The notes beneath the pieces were generated by a model. That model made no database searches. It was not told where the DNA came from and worked only from the letters and a program-made list of their open reading frames with translations. From Mycolicibacterium arabiense (GTDB lineage: Bacteria; Actinomycetota; Actinomycetes; Mycobacteriales; Mycobacteriaceae), in the NCBI RefSeq assembly GCF_010731815.2, contig NZ_AP022593.1:4030001-4094000 (forward strand): a stretch of 64,000 bases of DNA, written 5' to 3'. The position numbers and the translations under genes are program-made. Position 1 is the stretch's first letter, and each line of letters begins with the position of its first letter. Positions 37,286 through 47,097 of this stretch are shown here, piece by piece.

Positions 37286-37998
37286 CCGTCGACTTCGACC
37301 GGCTTGGCGTCGGCGCGGGCTCCACCGTCATCGACGTCGGGTGCGGCGCGGGACGTCACTCGTTCGAGGCGTTCCGCCGCGGCGCGAACGTCGTCGCGTT
37401 CGACCAGAGCGCATCGGACCTCAACGACGTCGATGCGATCCTGCAGGCGATGGCCGAGCAGGGCGAGGCGCCCGCATCGGCCAAGGCCGAGGCCGTCAAG
37501 GGTGACGCGCTGGACTTGCCGTTCGACGACGGCTCGTTCGACTTCGTGATCGCCTCGGAGATCCTCGAGCACGTGCCTGCCGACGAGCGTGCGATCGACG
37601 AGTTGGTCCGGGTGCTCAAGCCCGGCGGCCGGCTCGTCGTCACCGTGCCGCGGTGGCTGCCGGAGAAGGTCTGCTGGATGCTGTCCGACGAGTACCACGC
37701 CAACGAGGGTGGGCACATCCGGATCTACCGCGCCGACGAGCTGCACGCCAAGATCGCCGCTCGCGGAATGGAATTCGATCACCGCCATCACGCGCACGCG
37801 CTGCACGCGCCGTTCTGGTGGCTCAAGTGCGCCGTGGGCGTCGACAAGCCGAACCACCCGGCCGTCACGGCGTATCACAAGTTGTTGGTGTGGGACATGA
37901 TGTCTCGCCCCTGGCTGACGCGTAACGCGGAGGCGGTGCTGAACCCGCTGATCGGCAAGAGCGTCGCGCTGTACTTCAGGAAGCCAGCGGCGGTCTAG
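37279..37998 (+). CDS. Class I SAM-dependent methyltransferase of the GT4 operon
   Basis: 239 residues from ATG 37279, overlapping the glycosyltransferase stop by 7 bases. SAM motif I is VIDVGCGAGRHSFEA; VAFDQSASDLNDV, AVKGDALDLPFDDGSFDFVIASEILEHVP and VLKPGGRLVVTVP are the following conserved motifs. The C-terminal part (HAPFWWLKCAVGVDKP) is rich in aromatic residues and may meet a lipid or the membrane. The substrate is probably the glycosylated product of the neighbouring transferase. Confidence 0.87.
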   Translation: MLTVDFDRLGVGAGSTVIDVGCGAGRHSFEAFRRGANVVAFDQSASDLNDVDAILQAMAEQGEAPASAKAEAVKGDALDLPFDDGSFDFVIASEILEHVPADERAIDELVRVLKPGGRLVVTVPRWLPEKVCWMLSDEYHANEGGHIRIYRADELHAKIAARGMEFDHRHHAHALHAPFWWLKCAVGVDKPNHPAVTAYHKLLVWDMMSRPWLTRNAEAVLNPLIGKSVALYFRKPAAV

Positions 37999-39068
37999 TG
38001 CTGGATCACGAGATTCCCGGGGTGCCAGGCGTTCTCACGCCTGAGCAGTGCCTGCAGACGGCGCAGTCCATCGCGGCAACCCAGGAATCCTCGGGTGCGC
38101 TGCCGTGGTTCGTCGGCGGGCATACCGACCCGTGGGATCACGTCGAGAACGCGATGGCGCTGACGGTGGCGGGGTTGTGGGAGCCCGCGCGTGCGGCGTA
38201 CGACTGGTGCCGCGACACGCAGCGGGCCGATGGCTCGTGGCCCATCCAGTTCCGCAACGGCGTGATCGAAGACGCCAACAGCGACAGCAACTTCTGCGCC
38301 TACGTCGCGACCGGGGTGTGGCACCACGTGCTGATCACCGGGGACCGCGAGTTCGCCGAGGCGATGTGGCCGGTGGTGAGCAAGGCAATCGACTTCGTGT
38401 TGACGCTGCAGCTCGCAGGCGGCGAGATCTCCTGGGGTGCCAGCCCAGCGGGCATCCTGCAGGAAGCACTGTTGACCGGCAGCTCGAGCATCTACCACGC
38501 GATCCGCTGCGCGCTGGCGCTGGCGAACTACATCGACCAGCCGCAGCCGGAGTGGGAGGTGGCGGTCGGGCAGCTCGGCCACGCGATCGCCGCTCACCCG
38601 GAGTCGTTCCTGATCAAGGACTCTCACTCGATGGAGTGGTACTACCCGGTGCTGGGTGGTGCGATCCGCGGCGACGCAGCACGTGCCCGCATCGACGCCC
38701 GCTGGGACGAGTTCGTGGTCCCGGGCCTCGGCATCCGCTGCATCGATCACCGGCCCTGGGTGACCGGCGCCGAGACGTGTGAACTGGTGATGGCGCTCGA
38801 CGCGATGGGTGACACCGCCCGCGCCCACGAGCAATTCGCCGCCATGCACCACCTGCGCGAGACCGATGGCTCGTACTGGACGGGTCTGGTGTTCGCCGAC
38901 GGCAAGCGCTGGCCGGTCGAGCGCACGACGTGGACGGGCGCGGCGATGATCCTGGCCGCCGACGCGCTCTCGTCGACCACGGCGGGCAGCGGGATCTTCC
39001 GCGGCAACGACCTGCCGCGCGGCCTCGAGGGCGACTTCGACTGCGCGTGCGCGGAGACCCGCCGCTAG
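37998..39068 (+). CDS. Alpha/alpha-barrel protein (prenyltransferase/squalene cyclase-like)
   Basis: 356 residues; GTG start overlaps the previous stop by one base. The sequence reads as an (alpha/alpha)6 barrel: ALPWFVGGHTDPWDHVENAMALTVAG, RDTQRADGSWPIQF, TGVWHHVLITGDREFAEAMWP and a later TDGSYWTGLVF. The Q-x-DGSW type repeats explain the usual label prenyltransferase. However, GGHTDPWDHVENAMAL and the barrel also resemble glycoside hydrolases, so a glycan-processing role is possible. No DDxxD motif is present. It ends the GT4-methyltransferase operon and converges on hairpin C. Confidence 0.7.
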   Translation: MLDHEIPGVPGVLTPEQCLQTAQSIAATQESSGALPWFVGGHTDPWDHVENAMALTVAGLWEPARAAYDWCRDTQRADGSWPIQFRNGVIEDANSDSNFCAYVATGVWHHVLITGDREFAEAMWPVVSKAIDFVLTLQLAGGEISWGASPAGILQEALLTGSSSIYHAIRCALALANYIDQPQPEWEVAVGQLGHAIAAHPESFLIKDSHSMEWYYPVLGGAIRGDAARARIDARWDEFVVPGLGIRCIDHRPWVTGAETCELVMALDAMGDTARAHEQFAAMHHLRETDGSYWTGLVFADGKRWPVERTTWTGAAMILAADALSSTTAGSGIFRGNDLPRGLEGDFDCACAETRR

Positions 39069-39086
39069 CGTTGCTTGCCTGCGCGC

Positions 39087-39143
39087 CGAGTGTCGGATTA
39101 AGCCACGCTTTCTCGCGAAAACCGTGACACAACACCACATTCG
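39087..39143. repeat. Intergenic hairpin repeat, copy C (degenerate)
   Basis: 57 bases: arms 39087-39107 and 39123-39143 with a 15-base loop CTTTCTCGCGAAAAC. The loop nearly matches copy B (CTTTCCGCGGAAAAC). The left arm shares 14 of 21 bases with copies A and B. It lies between the convergent barrel-protein and DUF559-type genes and supplies the last codons of the latter. Confidence 0.55.
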
Positions 39144-40009
39144 TCGAGCCACGAGCACCCCGCAGCCCGCAATGCGCCGACGACGCGTTCCACTACGACC
39201 CATGGCCGGTATCGCAGCATCTCGGCACTGACGCGCACGATGACCCATCGCCGCGCGGCGAGGGCGGCATATCGATCGATGTCATGCGATCGTTGCCGCG
39301 GGTCGGTCCAGTGCTGCGCACCGTCGTACTCGACGCCGACGTTGAGGTCGGGCCATCGCATGTCGATGCGAGCGAACACCCGTCCGTAGCCGTCGAACAC
39401 CGGGATCTGCGTGACTGGCCGCCGCAACCCTGCTTCGAGGAGCAGTAGCCGGGTGCGCGTCTCCTGCGGCGACTCAGCTCCGCCGTCCATCAGAGCCACC
39501 GCGGCACGCAATCCCCTGATTCCCCGCGCTCCGCGGTGCGCTGCCACTACCGGCGCCACGTCGTCGGCAGTGAGGCGGGTGGCGTGGGCGAGTGCGTCGA
39601 GACGCATCAGGGCTGCAGACAACTCGCCGCGCCTACCGAGGTCGAACGCCGTGCGAGCAGGCGTCGTCACCGGAATGCCTCGGACAGTGCAGATTTCGTC
39701 GTCGGTCAAGACCTCCCGGTGTATGACGATGTCGTTGGAGCCTGCCATGGCTCTGGTGAGTTCGGCGGGTTCGCCGGCGTCGATCCATTGCGTTCCATGC
39801 AGTGCCGCGGCCGAGAGTCCCGCCACCGTCGCATTCCTCCCGGACCATAGCCAGGCTGCCTCGGCGCGGGTGGCAGCGGTCAGGTCCTCGCCGGCGGGCA
39901 GGTAGACGTTGCGGTAGATCAGCTGGGCGCGGCTGGCGAGAGTCCTTCGCGTGTAGCGCCGTTGCGCCACGGCCTCAGTGCCGACGAACGGTCCGGGTGC
40001 GTATGTCAT
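39098..40009 (-). CDS. DUF559-type endonuclease-fold protein
   Basis: 303 residues from ATG 40009. The N-terminal half (FVGTEAVAQRRYTRRTLASRAQLIYRNVYLPAGEDLT) and VAGLSAAALHGTQWID match mycobacterial proteins with an AbiEi-like domain. The C-terminal part has VGVEYDGAQHWTDPRQRSHDIDRYAALAARRWVIVRV, the DUF559 nuclease-like fold related to very short patch repair enzymes. Function unknown; such genes are often repeated in mycobacterial genomes. The last about 14 residues are encoded by hairpin repeat C. Confidence 0.75.
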   Translation of the reverse strand: MTYAPGPFVGTEAVAQRRYTRRTLASRAQLIYRNVYLPAGEDLTAATRAEAAWLWSGRNATVAGLSAAALHGTQWIDAGEPAELTRAMAGSNDIVIHREVLTDDEICTVRGIPVTTPARTAFDLGRRGELSAALMRLDALAHATRLTADDVAPVVAAHRGARGIRGLRAAVALMDGGAESPQETRTRLLLLEAGLRRPVTQIPVFDGYGRVFARIDMRWPDLNVGVEYDGAQHWTDPRQRSHDIDRYAALAARRWVIVRVSAEMLRYRPWVVVERVVGALRAAGCSWLDECGVVSRFSRESVA

Positions 40010-40118
40010 GGATCCACCACAACGACCGACGACGACGTTCGAGGCGTCGATCGTTACGCCGCCGGTGTTCCTGGGGATGAAGTCACGACTGGGGACAACC
40101 CGCCCCCATTCCTCGCGC

Positions 40119-40175
40119 CGAACGTAGGTTACCGCCACGCTTTCCGCGGAAAACCGTGGCGGTAATCGACGTTCG
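40119..40175. repeat. Intergenic hairpin repeat, copy B
   Basis: 57 bases: arms 40119-40139 and 40155-40175 pair with two mismatches around a 15-base loop with an inner palindrome TTTCCGCGGAAA. The left arm is identical to copy A and the right differs by one base. It lies 21 bases past the 3' end of the class I methyltransferase (minus strand), a terminator position. Confidence 0.75.
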
Positions 40176-40196
40176 CGGGGGAGGGCGAAGCCCCCG

Positions 40197-41465
<1,269 letters not shown>

Positions 41466-41479
<14 letters not shown>

Positions 41480-42080
41480 TCCGCGGGCCGAGGATCGCCG
41501 TCGCGGCGACGACGGCAGGTTCGAGGATCAGTCGCAGGTCACTGCCGTCCTCGACGGACAACGCGGTGAGTTCGCGCAACCCGCCAAGCAGGATCAGGGC
41601 CAGTGGCCGCGAGATCGGCGGCAGGTTCGCGCGTCGGAAGCCGGGGCTGTCGGTCAGGTCGACGAGCATGTTCGTCAGATCGCCCATGGCGAGCCGGTGC
41701 AGGGGCAGCGCCGCGGCCCCGAGGGCGGGCGCCTCGCGGATCCAGCTCAGCGTGACTGCCGGCCGCGACGCGATGTGGTCGACGTAAGCCGTTGCCGCGC
41801 TGCGGATCTGGACGTGCCAGTCGTCCTCCGGCTCTACCGCGGAGACGATGCCCGTGATCATGGCGTCGTTGTTCGCCCGCAGCAGAGCGAGAAAGCACTC
41901 TTCCTTGCTGTCGAATTCGCCGTAGAACGTGCGCTTTGAGGTCTTGGCGTTGCGCACGATGTCGGCGACCGTGGTGTCGCGGTAGCCGCGTTCTTCGATG
42001 GCCCTGGTCAGCCCGTCGAGGAGTCTGGTGCGGAACCCCTGCGGACCCGTGGGATCCGTGTGGGCGAGAGCCGTGCTCAC
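41466..42080 (-). CDS. TetR/AcrR regulator divergent from cyp138
   Basis: 204 residues from GTG 42080. HTH: RTRLLDGLTRAIEERGYRDTTVADIVRNAKTSKRTFYGEFDSKEECFLALL. The position next to a CYP138-type P450 and the order TetR-cyp138-msrA equals M. tuberculosis Rv0135c-Rv0136-Rv0137c as I remember it. The intergenic region has two GGTACC-type palindromes, probably its binding sites. It likely represses both itself and the P450. Confidence 0.87.
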
Positions 42081-42107
42081 TGCGTCACCTCCAGCCCTTG
42101 CGCATCT

Positions 42108-42157
42108 CCGGTACCAAGCGGTACCGTACCTCACAACGTCCGGTACATCGCGGTACC
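42108..42157. promoter_or_regulatory. Tandem operators between tetR and cyp138
   Basis: Two 18-base inverted repeats, CCGGTACCAAGCGGTACC (42108-42125) and CCGGTACATCGCGGTACC (42140-42157), differ at three positions and are spaced 32 bases (about three helix turns). They fill the 99-base gap between the two divergent starts and suit cooperative binding of the adjacent TetR protein. Confidence 0.65.
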
Positions 42158-42179
42158 ACGACACGGGTTGGAGATTCGC

Positions 42180-43529
42180 GTGAGCCATGCGACCGTCAGC
42201 GATGCCTCGACCACGAGCATCAAGCTGCCACCGGGCCCGAAGTGGCCGAAGTTCCTGCAGGGAGTGGCCTACGCCGCCTCGCGGACCTGGACGGTCGAGC
42301 GGATGATGCGCCGCTACGGCGACGTCGTCACCATGACGCTGCCGGTGTTCGGCCCCGCCGTGGTGGTCGCCGACCCGCAGCTCGCCAAGCAACTGTTCAG
42401 CGCCAATACCGACGACGTCGGCAACATCCAGCCCAACCTCAGCCGCGTGCTCGGCTCGGGCTCGGTGTTCGCGCTCGACCGCGCCGAGCATCGCCGCAGG
42501 CGCAAGCTGCTCACCCCACCGTTCCACGGCAAGAGCATCAAGAACTACGAGCGCATCTTCGAAGAGGAGACGTTGCGCGAGGCCGAGACATGGCCGTCCG
42601 GAACGGAATTCGAGACCCTCGAGCCGATGATGCGGATCACGCTGAACGCGATCCTGCGCGCGGTGTTCGGCGCCGACGGGGAACGCCTGGACGAACTGCG
42701 CGAGATCATCCCGCCCTGGGTGACGCTCGGCTCGAAACTCGCTGTGCTGCCTGCACCTTCGCGGGACCTCGGCCGCTTCTCCCCGTGGAGCAAGCTCGCG
42801 GACTACCGCCGCCAGTACGACGCCGTCATCGACCGGCTCGTCGAGGACGTCCGCGCCGATCCCGACTTCGACAGCCGCGACGACGTTCTCGCGCTCATGC
42901 TGCGCAGCACGTATGAGGACGGATCGGCAATGTCGCAGCGCGATATCGCCGACGAACTACTCACGCTGCTCGCCGCGGGACACGAGACCACCGCCTCCAC
43001 GCTGGCGTGGGCGTTCGAACGGATCAGCCGTCATCCGGACGTCCTTGCCAAACTCGAGGCTGAGGCCGCCACAGAGGACAACGAGTACCGGCAGGCCACC
43101 ATCCTCGAGACGCAGCGGTCGCGCACCGTGATCGACTTCGCGGGCAGGCACGTGTACTCGCCGACCTTCGAACTCGGCGAATGGGTGATTCCCAAGGGCT
43201 ACTCGGTGACGGTGGCGATCAACCAGATGCAGCACCGGGCGCAGGACTTCCCGGACCCCGACCGCTTCGACCCGCAGCGCTTCGTCGGCAACCGTCCGCC
43301 CCTGGCGTTCATCCCGTTCGGCGGCGGCACGCGGCGCTGTGTGGGTGCGGTGTTCGCCAACGTCGAGATGGACGTCGTACTGCGAACCGTGCTGCGCCAC
43401 TTCGCCATCGAACCCACCACGGCGCCGGACGAGAAGCCCCACTCCCGTGGCGTGGCCTACACGCCGAAGAGCGGGGGGCGCGCCGTCCTGCGACGACGCG
43501 CCACCCCGCTCTCGGTGAGTAGTTCCTAG
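42180..43529 (+). CDS. cyp138: Cytochrome P450, CYP138 family
   Basis: 449 residues from GTG 42180. [38 protein letters not shown], the I-helix [25 protein letters not shown] and [19 protein letters not shown] (haem cysteine) match M. tuberculosis CYP138 very closely as I recall it. The K-helix is [10 protein letters not shown]. Physiological substrate unknown. The gene is divergent from a TetR gene and overlaps msrA by 4 bases, tail to tail. Confidence 0.9.
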   Translation: MSHATVSDASTTSIKLPPGPKWPKFLQGVAYAASRTWTVERMMRRYGDVVTMTLPVFGPAVVVADPQLAKQLFSANTDDVGNIQPNLSRVLGSGSVFALDRAEHRRRRKLLTPPFHGKSIKNYERIFEEETLREAETWPSGTEFETLEPMMRITLNAILRAVFGADGERLDELREIIPPWVTLGSKLAVLPAPSRDLGRFSPWSKLADYRRQYDAVIDRLVEDVRADPDFDSRDDVLALMLRSTYEDGSAMSQRDIADELLTLLAAGHETTASTLAWAFERISRHPDVLAKLEAEAATEDNEYRQATILETQRSRTVIDFAGRHVYSPTFELGEWVIPKGYSVTVAINQMQHRAQDFPDPDRFDPQRFVGNRPPLAFIPFGGGTRRCVGAVFANVEMDVVLRTVLRHFAIEPTTAPDEKPHSRGVAYTPKSGGRAVLRRRATPLSVSSS

Positions 43530-44032
43530 ACCTTCGCGCGCTTGGGCAGCGTCCACCCGGCGCGGGGGAAGTGGCAGGTGTAGCCGTTCGGGTAGCGCTC
43601 CAGGTAGTCCTGGTGCTCGGGCTCGGCCTCCCAGAAGTCGACGGCAGGCGTCACCTCGGTGACCACCTTGCCCGGCCACAGGCCTGAGGCGTCGACGTCG
43701 GCGATGGTGTCCTCGGCGACGCGCTTCTGCTCCTCGTCGACGTAGAAGATCGCCGAGCGGTAGCTCGAGCCGACGTCGTTGCCCTGCCGGTCCTTCGTCG
43801 ACGGATCGTGGATCTGGAAGAAGAACTCCAGGATCGCGCGGTAGTCCGTCTGGGCCGGGTCGTAGACGATCTCGATCGCCTCGGCGTGGCCCGGATGGTT
43901 GCGGTACGTCGGGTGGTCGTTCTTGCCGCCGGTGTAGCCGACGCGGGTGGACACCACACCGGGCTGCTTGCGGATCAGGTCCTGCATGCCCCAGAAGCAT
44001 CCGCCTGCCAGGATCGCGGTTTGGGTCGTCAA
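43526..44032 (-). CDS. msrA: Peptide methionine sulfoxide reductase MsrA
   Basis: 168 residues. The catalytic motif is LAGGCFWG (Cys12), followed by [34 protein letters not shown] and [28 protein letters not shown]. It repairs methionine-S-sulfoxide in proteins with thioredoxin. Its ATG overlaps the msrB stop by 4 bases, so msrB-msrA form an operon. The place next to cyp138 agrees with Rv0137c of M. tuberculosis. Confidence 0.94.
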   Translation of the reverse strand: MTTQTAILAGGCFWGMQDLIRKQPGVVSTRVGYTGGKNDHPTYRNHPGHAEAIEIVYDPAQTDYRAILEFFFQIHDPSTKDRQGNDVGSSYRSAIFYVDEEQKRVAEDTIADVDASGLWPGKVVTEVTPAVDFWEAEPEHQDYLERYPNGYTCHFPRAGWTLPKRAKV

Positions 44033-44502
44033 GCCTGTGCCTCCTCAGATGTGAACAACGTCTTGAACTCGCCGTAGCCCTCTGCCTCGAGGTCGTCGAG
44101 CGCGATGAATCTCAGCGAAGCCGAGTTGATGCAGTAGCGCAACCCACCGGCCTCGCGCGGGCCGTCCTTGAACACGTGGCCCAAGTGACTGTCGCCGTGG
44201 GTCGAACGGACCTCGGTGCGCAGCATCAGATGGCTGAAGTCGCGCTTCTCCTGCACGTAGTTCGTGCCGTCGGGGGTCTGGATCGGCCTGGTGAAGCTCG
44301 GCCAGCCCGAGCCGCTCTCGAACTTGTCGACGGATGCGAACAGCGGTTCACCGGACACCACGTCGACGTAGATACCCGCTTCGTGGTTGTCCCAGTACTC
44401 ACCGGTGAACGGGCGCTCAGTCCCGTCCTTCTGGGTGACCTGGTACTGCTCGGGTGAGAGCGCACTCACGGCCGCGGGGTTCTTGATGTACTCCTTCGCC
44501 AC
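44029..44502 (-). CDS. msrB: Peptide methionine sulfoxide reductase MsrB (zinc-less type)
   Basis: 157 residues from GTG 44502 with a perfect AGGAGG site five bases upstream. [29 protein letters not shown] and the catalytic [11 protein letters not shown] are present. The usual zinc cysteines are missing: where the common form reads CxxC (as in HCACCG) this one has [13 protein letters not shown], so it is the metal-free type. The enzyme repairs methionine-R-sulfoxide and is co-transcribed with msrA. Confidence 0.92.
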   Translation of the reverse strand: MAKEYIKNPAAVSALSPEQYQVTQKDGTERPFTGEYWDNHEAGIYVDVVSGEPLFASVDKFESGSGWPSFTRPIQTPDGTNYVQEKRDFSHLMLRTEVRSTHGDSHLGHVFKDGPREAGGLRYCINSASLRFIALDDLEAEGYGEFKTLFTSEEAQA

Positions 44503-44603
44503 TGATCCTCCTAAGGTTGGCACTAGTACAACCCCTGACGGCCTGCGGAAAGTTCCTCGACCCGGCCACGCCCCACGACGTGTCACACCCTCGACAGAAC
44601 CGG

Positions 44604-44617
44604 TAGAACGTGTTCTA
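44604..44617. promoter_or_regulatory. KstR-type operator
   Basis: TAGAACGTGTTCTA is an inverted repeat with perfect 6-bp arms and matches every fixed position of the KstR motif TnnAACnnGTTnnA, the site for the cholesterol-catabolism repressor of mycobacteria. It ends 9 bases before the start of the Rv0138-like gene. Confidence 0.7.
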
Positions 44618-44626
44618 GTTCTGGAT

Positions 44627-45133
44627 GTGACGGGTAGCACTTTCAGCCGGGCGGAATTGGTCGACGCGTTCGCGGTCTTCGAGCAGACGGTCGACCGCGC
44701 CGCGCAGACCAGGGACTGGGATCCGTGGGTCGACCAGTACACCGACGACGTCGTCTACGTGGAGCACGCCGCGGGCACCATGCGTGGCCGGGAAGCAGTG
44801 CGCCCGTGGATCTGGAAGACGATGGAGAACTTCCCGGGCAGCTACATGACGTCGTTCCCGTCGCTGTGGACGGTGTACGACGAGGCCACTGGCCGCGTGC
44901 TCTGCGAACTCGACAACCCGATGCGCGATCCCGGCGACGGCACGATCATCAGCGCTACCAACATCTCGATCGTCACCTACGCCGGCGACGGGAAGTGGAT
45001 GCGGCAGGAAGACGTCTACAACCCGCTGCGCTTCGTCTCCGCCGCCATGAAGTGGTGCAGGAAGGCGCAGGAATTGGGCACGCTGCCCGACGAGGCGCAG
45101 GCGTGGATGCAGCAGATGGGCGGCCTGAAGTGA
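44627..45133 (+). CDS. SnoaL-like (NTF2-fold) protein, Rv0138 homologue
   Basis: 168 residues from GTG 44627. The NTF2/SnoaL-like pattern is clear: [53 protein letters not shown]. Length and place match Rv0138 (167 residues in memory). Its role is unknown; the fold often serves as isomerase, hydratase or lipid-binding domain. Its start overlaps a KstR-type promoter, and the next gene, a 3-beta-HSD-like epimerase, overlaps its stop, so a steroid or related substrate is possible. Confidence 0.8.
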   Translation: MTGSTFSRAELVDAFAVFEQTVDRAAQTRDWDPWVDQYTDDVVYVEHAAGTMRGREAVRPWIWKTMENFPGSYMTSFPSLWTVYDEATGRVLCELDNPMRDPGDGTIISATNISIVTYAGDGKWMRQEDVYNPLRFVSAAMKWCRKAQELGTLPDEAQAWMQQMGGLK

Positions 45134-46146
45134 CCGCGCTGGTGATCGGCGCCAACGGCTACCTCGGATCGCACGTGACGCGCCGTCTCGTCGAAGACGG
45201 CCACGACGTGCGCGTGATGGTGCGCGAGGGCGCCAAGACCATCGGCATCGACGACCTCGAGGTCACGCGCTTCATCGGGGACGTCTTCGACGACGACGTG
45301 TTGCGCGCCGCCATGAACGGTGTCGACGACGTGTACTACTGCGTGGTCGACACCCGCGGCTGGTTGCGCGACCCGGCGCCGCTGTTCCGCACCAACGTCG
45401 AGGGCACGCGCAACGTGCTGGACGTCGCGGTCGATGCCGGCCTGCGGCGGTTCGTGTTCACCAGCAGCTACGCCACCGTCGCGCGCAAGCGAGGCCGGGT
45501 CGCCACCGAGGACGACGTGATCGCCGACGTGAACGACAAGCGCCTCACCGCCTACGTCCGGTCGCGGGTGCAGGCCGAGAACCTGGTGCTGCGTTACGCC
45601 CGCGAGCGTGGACTGCCCGCCGTGGCGATGTGCGTGTCGACCACCTACGGCGCGGGGGACTGGGGCCGCACCCCGCACGGCGCGATCATCGCCGGTGCGG
45701 CGTTCGGCAAGCTGCCGTTCGTGATGGGCGGAATCTCGCTGGAGGCCGTCGGCGTCGACGATGCCGCCCGCGCCCTGGTGCTGGCCGCCGAGAAGGGACG
45801 CGTCGGTGAGCGGTACCTGATCTCGGAGAAGATGATCAGCAACGCCGACGTGGTGCGCATCGCCGCCGAGGCCGCCGGCGTACCCGCCCCGTCGAAGTCG
45901 ATTCCGCTGCCCGTGTCGTACGCGATGGCCGCGCTCGGCAGCGTCAAGGGCAGGCTCAAGGGCACCGACGAGCGGCTGTCGATCAACTCGCTGCGGCTGA
46001 TGCGCGCCGAGGCGCCGGTCGACTGCAGCAAGGCGCGTCGCGAACTCGGTTGGCAGCCACGGCCGGTCGAGGAATCGATCCGCGAGGCGGCGACGTTCTG
46101 GGTGGGCTTGCGGGAGGCGAAGCGCAAGAGCGCCCAAACCGGCTGA
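45130..46146 (+). CDS. NAD-dependent epimerase/3-beta-HSD-like protein, Rv0139 homologue
   Basis: 338 residues from GTG 45130 overlapping the previous stop (GTGA). ALVIGANGYLGSHVTRRLVEDGHDVRVMVRE is the extended-SDR Rossmann start. The active site reads LTAYVRSRVQAENLVL: Tyr is kept but the usual Lys of YxxxK is Arg. The C-terminus ARRELGWQPRPVEESIREAATFWV is typical of the family. It forms an operon with the SnoaL-like gene behind the KstR-type site and could act on a sterol-derived alcohol or ketone. Confidence 0.85.
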   Translation: MTALVIGANGYLGSHVTRRLVEDGHDVRVMVREGAKTIGIDDLEVTRFIGDVFDDDVLRAAMNGVDDVYYCVVDTRGWLRDPAPLFRTNVEGTRNVLDVAVDAGLRRFVFTSSYATVARKRGRVATEDDVIADVNDKRLTAYVRSRVQAENLVLRYARERGLPAVAMCVSTTYGAGDWGRTPHGAIIAGAAFGKLPFVMGGISLEAVGVDDAARALVLAAEKGRVGERYLISEKMISNADVVRIAAEAAGVPAPSKSIPLPVSYAMAALGSVKGRLKGTDERLSINSLRLMRAEAPVDCSKARRELGWQPRPVEESIREAATFWVGLREAKRKSAQTG

Positions 46147-46168
46147 CCGGCGCGCCTAGCCTGAAGGC

Positions 46169-46999
46169 GTGACCGAGAAGTTGCGCGTCGACCTGTCCGG
46201 GGCACCGCAGACGATGCTGGCGACGCTGTACGCCAAGGCGCTCGACGCCGACCTGCCGAACTCCGTCCTGCACGACACGTGGGCCCGCGACGTCGTCGCC
46301 CGCATCGACTACGACTGGTCGCAGACGTCGATGACGCCGCGCAACTCCCCGTCGGTGAGTCTGCGCTCAGCTCACTTCGACTCGTGGACACGGCAATTCC
46401 TGGCCGTGCATCCCCGCGCCACGGTGCTGCACCTCGGCTGCGGACTCGACAGCCGCTATTTCCGCATAGACCCCGGGCCCGACGTGGAGTGGTTCGACGT
46501 CGACTATCCCGACGTCGCCGCATTGCGGACCCGGCTCTACCCGGAGCGGGCGCATCATCACGTGGTCGCGACGTCGGTCACCGATCCGGGATATTTGGGC
46601 GACGTACCCGCCGACCGCCCGACGCTGGTGCTCGGCGAAGGACTCACCATGTACCTCGAGGCGGACGACGGGCTCGGCCTGCTGCGCCGGGTAGTCGGCC
46701 GATTCCCCTCGGGGGAGCTGCAATTCGATGCGTTCAATCGCCTAGGCATCCGATCGCAATGGATGAACGCCGTGGTGCGCAGGTCCGGCTCCAGGCTGCA
46801 CTGGGGCATCGACGGGCCGCACGACATCCTGGACGCGGTGCCGGGCACCCGCCTGCTGGCGTGGGTGCCGGTCTTCGAGTCCGACGCGTTCTCGGCGCTG
46901 CCGGGTGCCTACCGCGTAGTGGCCGCGACGATGAACCGCATACCGGGGCTGCGCACCATGGCTCAGTTCCACCGATACGCGTTCGGGCGCCCGGCCTAG
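46169..46999 (+). CDS. SAM-dependent methyltransferase (LCM/PPM-like)
   Basis: 276 residues from GTG 46169. TVLHLGCGLDSRYFRI is SAM motif I, VEWFDVDYPDVAALRTRLYP the second and LVLGEGLTMYLEADDGLGLLRRV the later conserved motif; GELQFDAFN follows. It belongs to the leucine-carboxyl-methyltransferase-like superfamily but to a different branch from the gene at 8689. Substrate unknown. It follows the epimerase by 22 bases and may be in the same transcript. Confidence 0.82.
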   Translation: MTEKLRVDLSGAPQTMLATLYAKALDADLPNSVLHDTWARDVVARIDYDWSQTSMTPRNSPSVSLRSAHFDSWTRQFLAVHPRATVLHLGCGLDSRYFRIDPGPDVEWFDVDYPDVAALRTRLYPERAHHHVVATSVTDPGYLGDVPADRPTLVLGEGLTMYLEADDGLGLLRRVVGRFPSGELQFDAFNRLGIRSQWMNAVVRRSGSRLHWGIDGPHDILDAVPGTRLLAWVPVFESDAFSALPGAYRVVAATMNRIPGLRTMAQFHRYAFGRPA

Positions 47000-47016
47000 G
47001 CGCACTTGTCAGTCGA

Positions 47017-47045
47017 TTCATCCACAGTCGCGAGTTCATCCACAG
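47017..47045 (+). repeat. Two TTCATCCACAG direct repeats
   Basis: TTCATCCACAG occurs at 47017-47027 and 47035-47045, an 18-base period. The sequence resembles the DnaA box TTATCCACA, though it is not identical. They lie upstream of the 13E12/DUF222 remnant. Confidence 0.4.
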
Positions 47046-47097
47046 CCAGGTGTCCGGCCGGCCCCATGTGTCGGATCGGCTGTCTAGCGTCGGCAAC

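Noticed and set aside
36035..39068. Nit1C-type nitrilase cluster suggested by the GT4 gene
   Set aside because: The nitrilase, radical SAM and flavoprotein genes of Nit1C are absent, so the similarity is only that of a common GT4 family.
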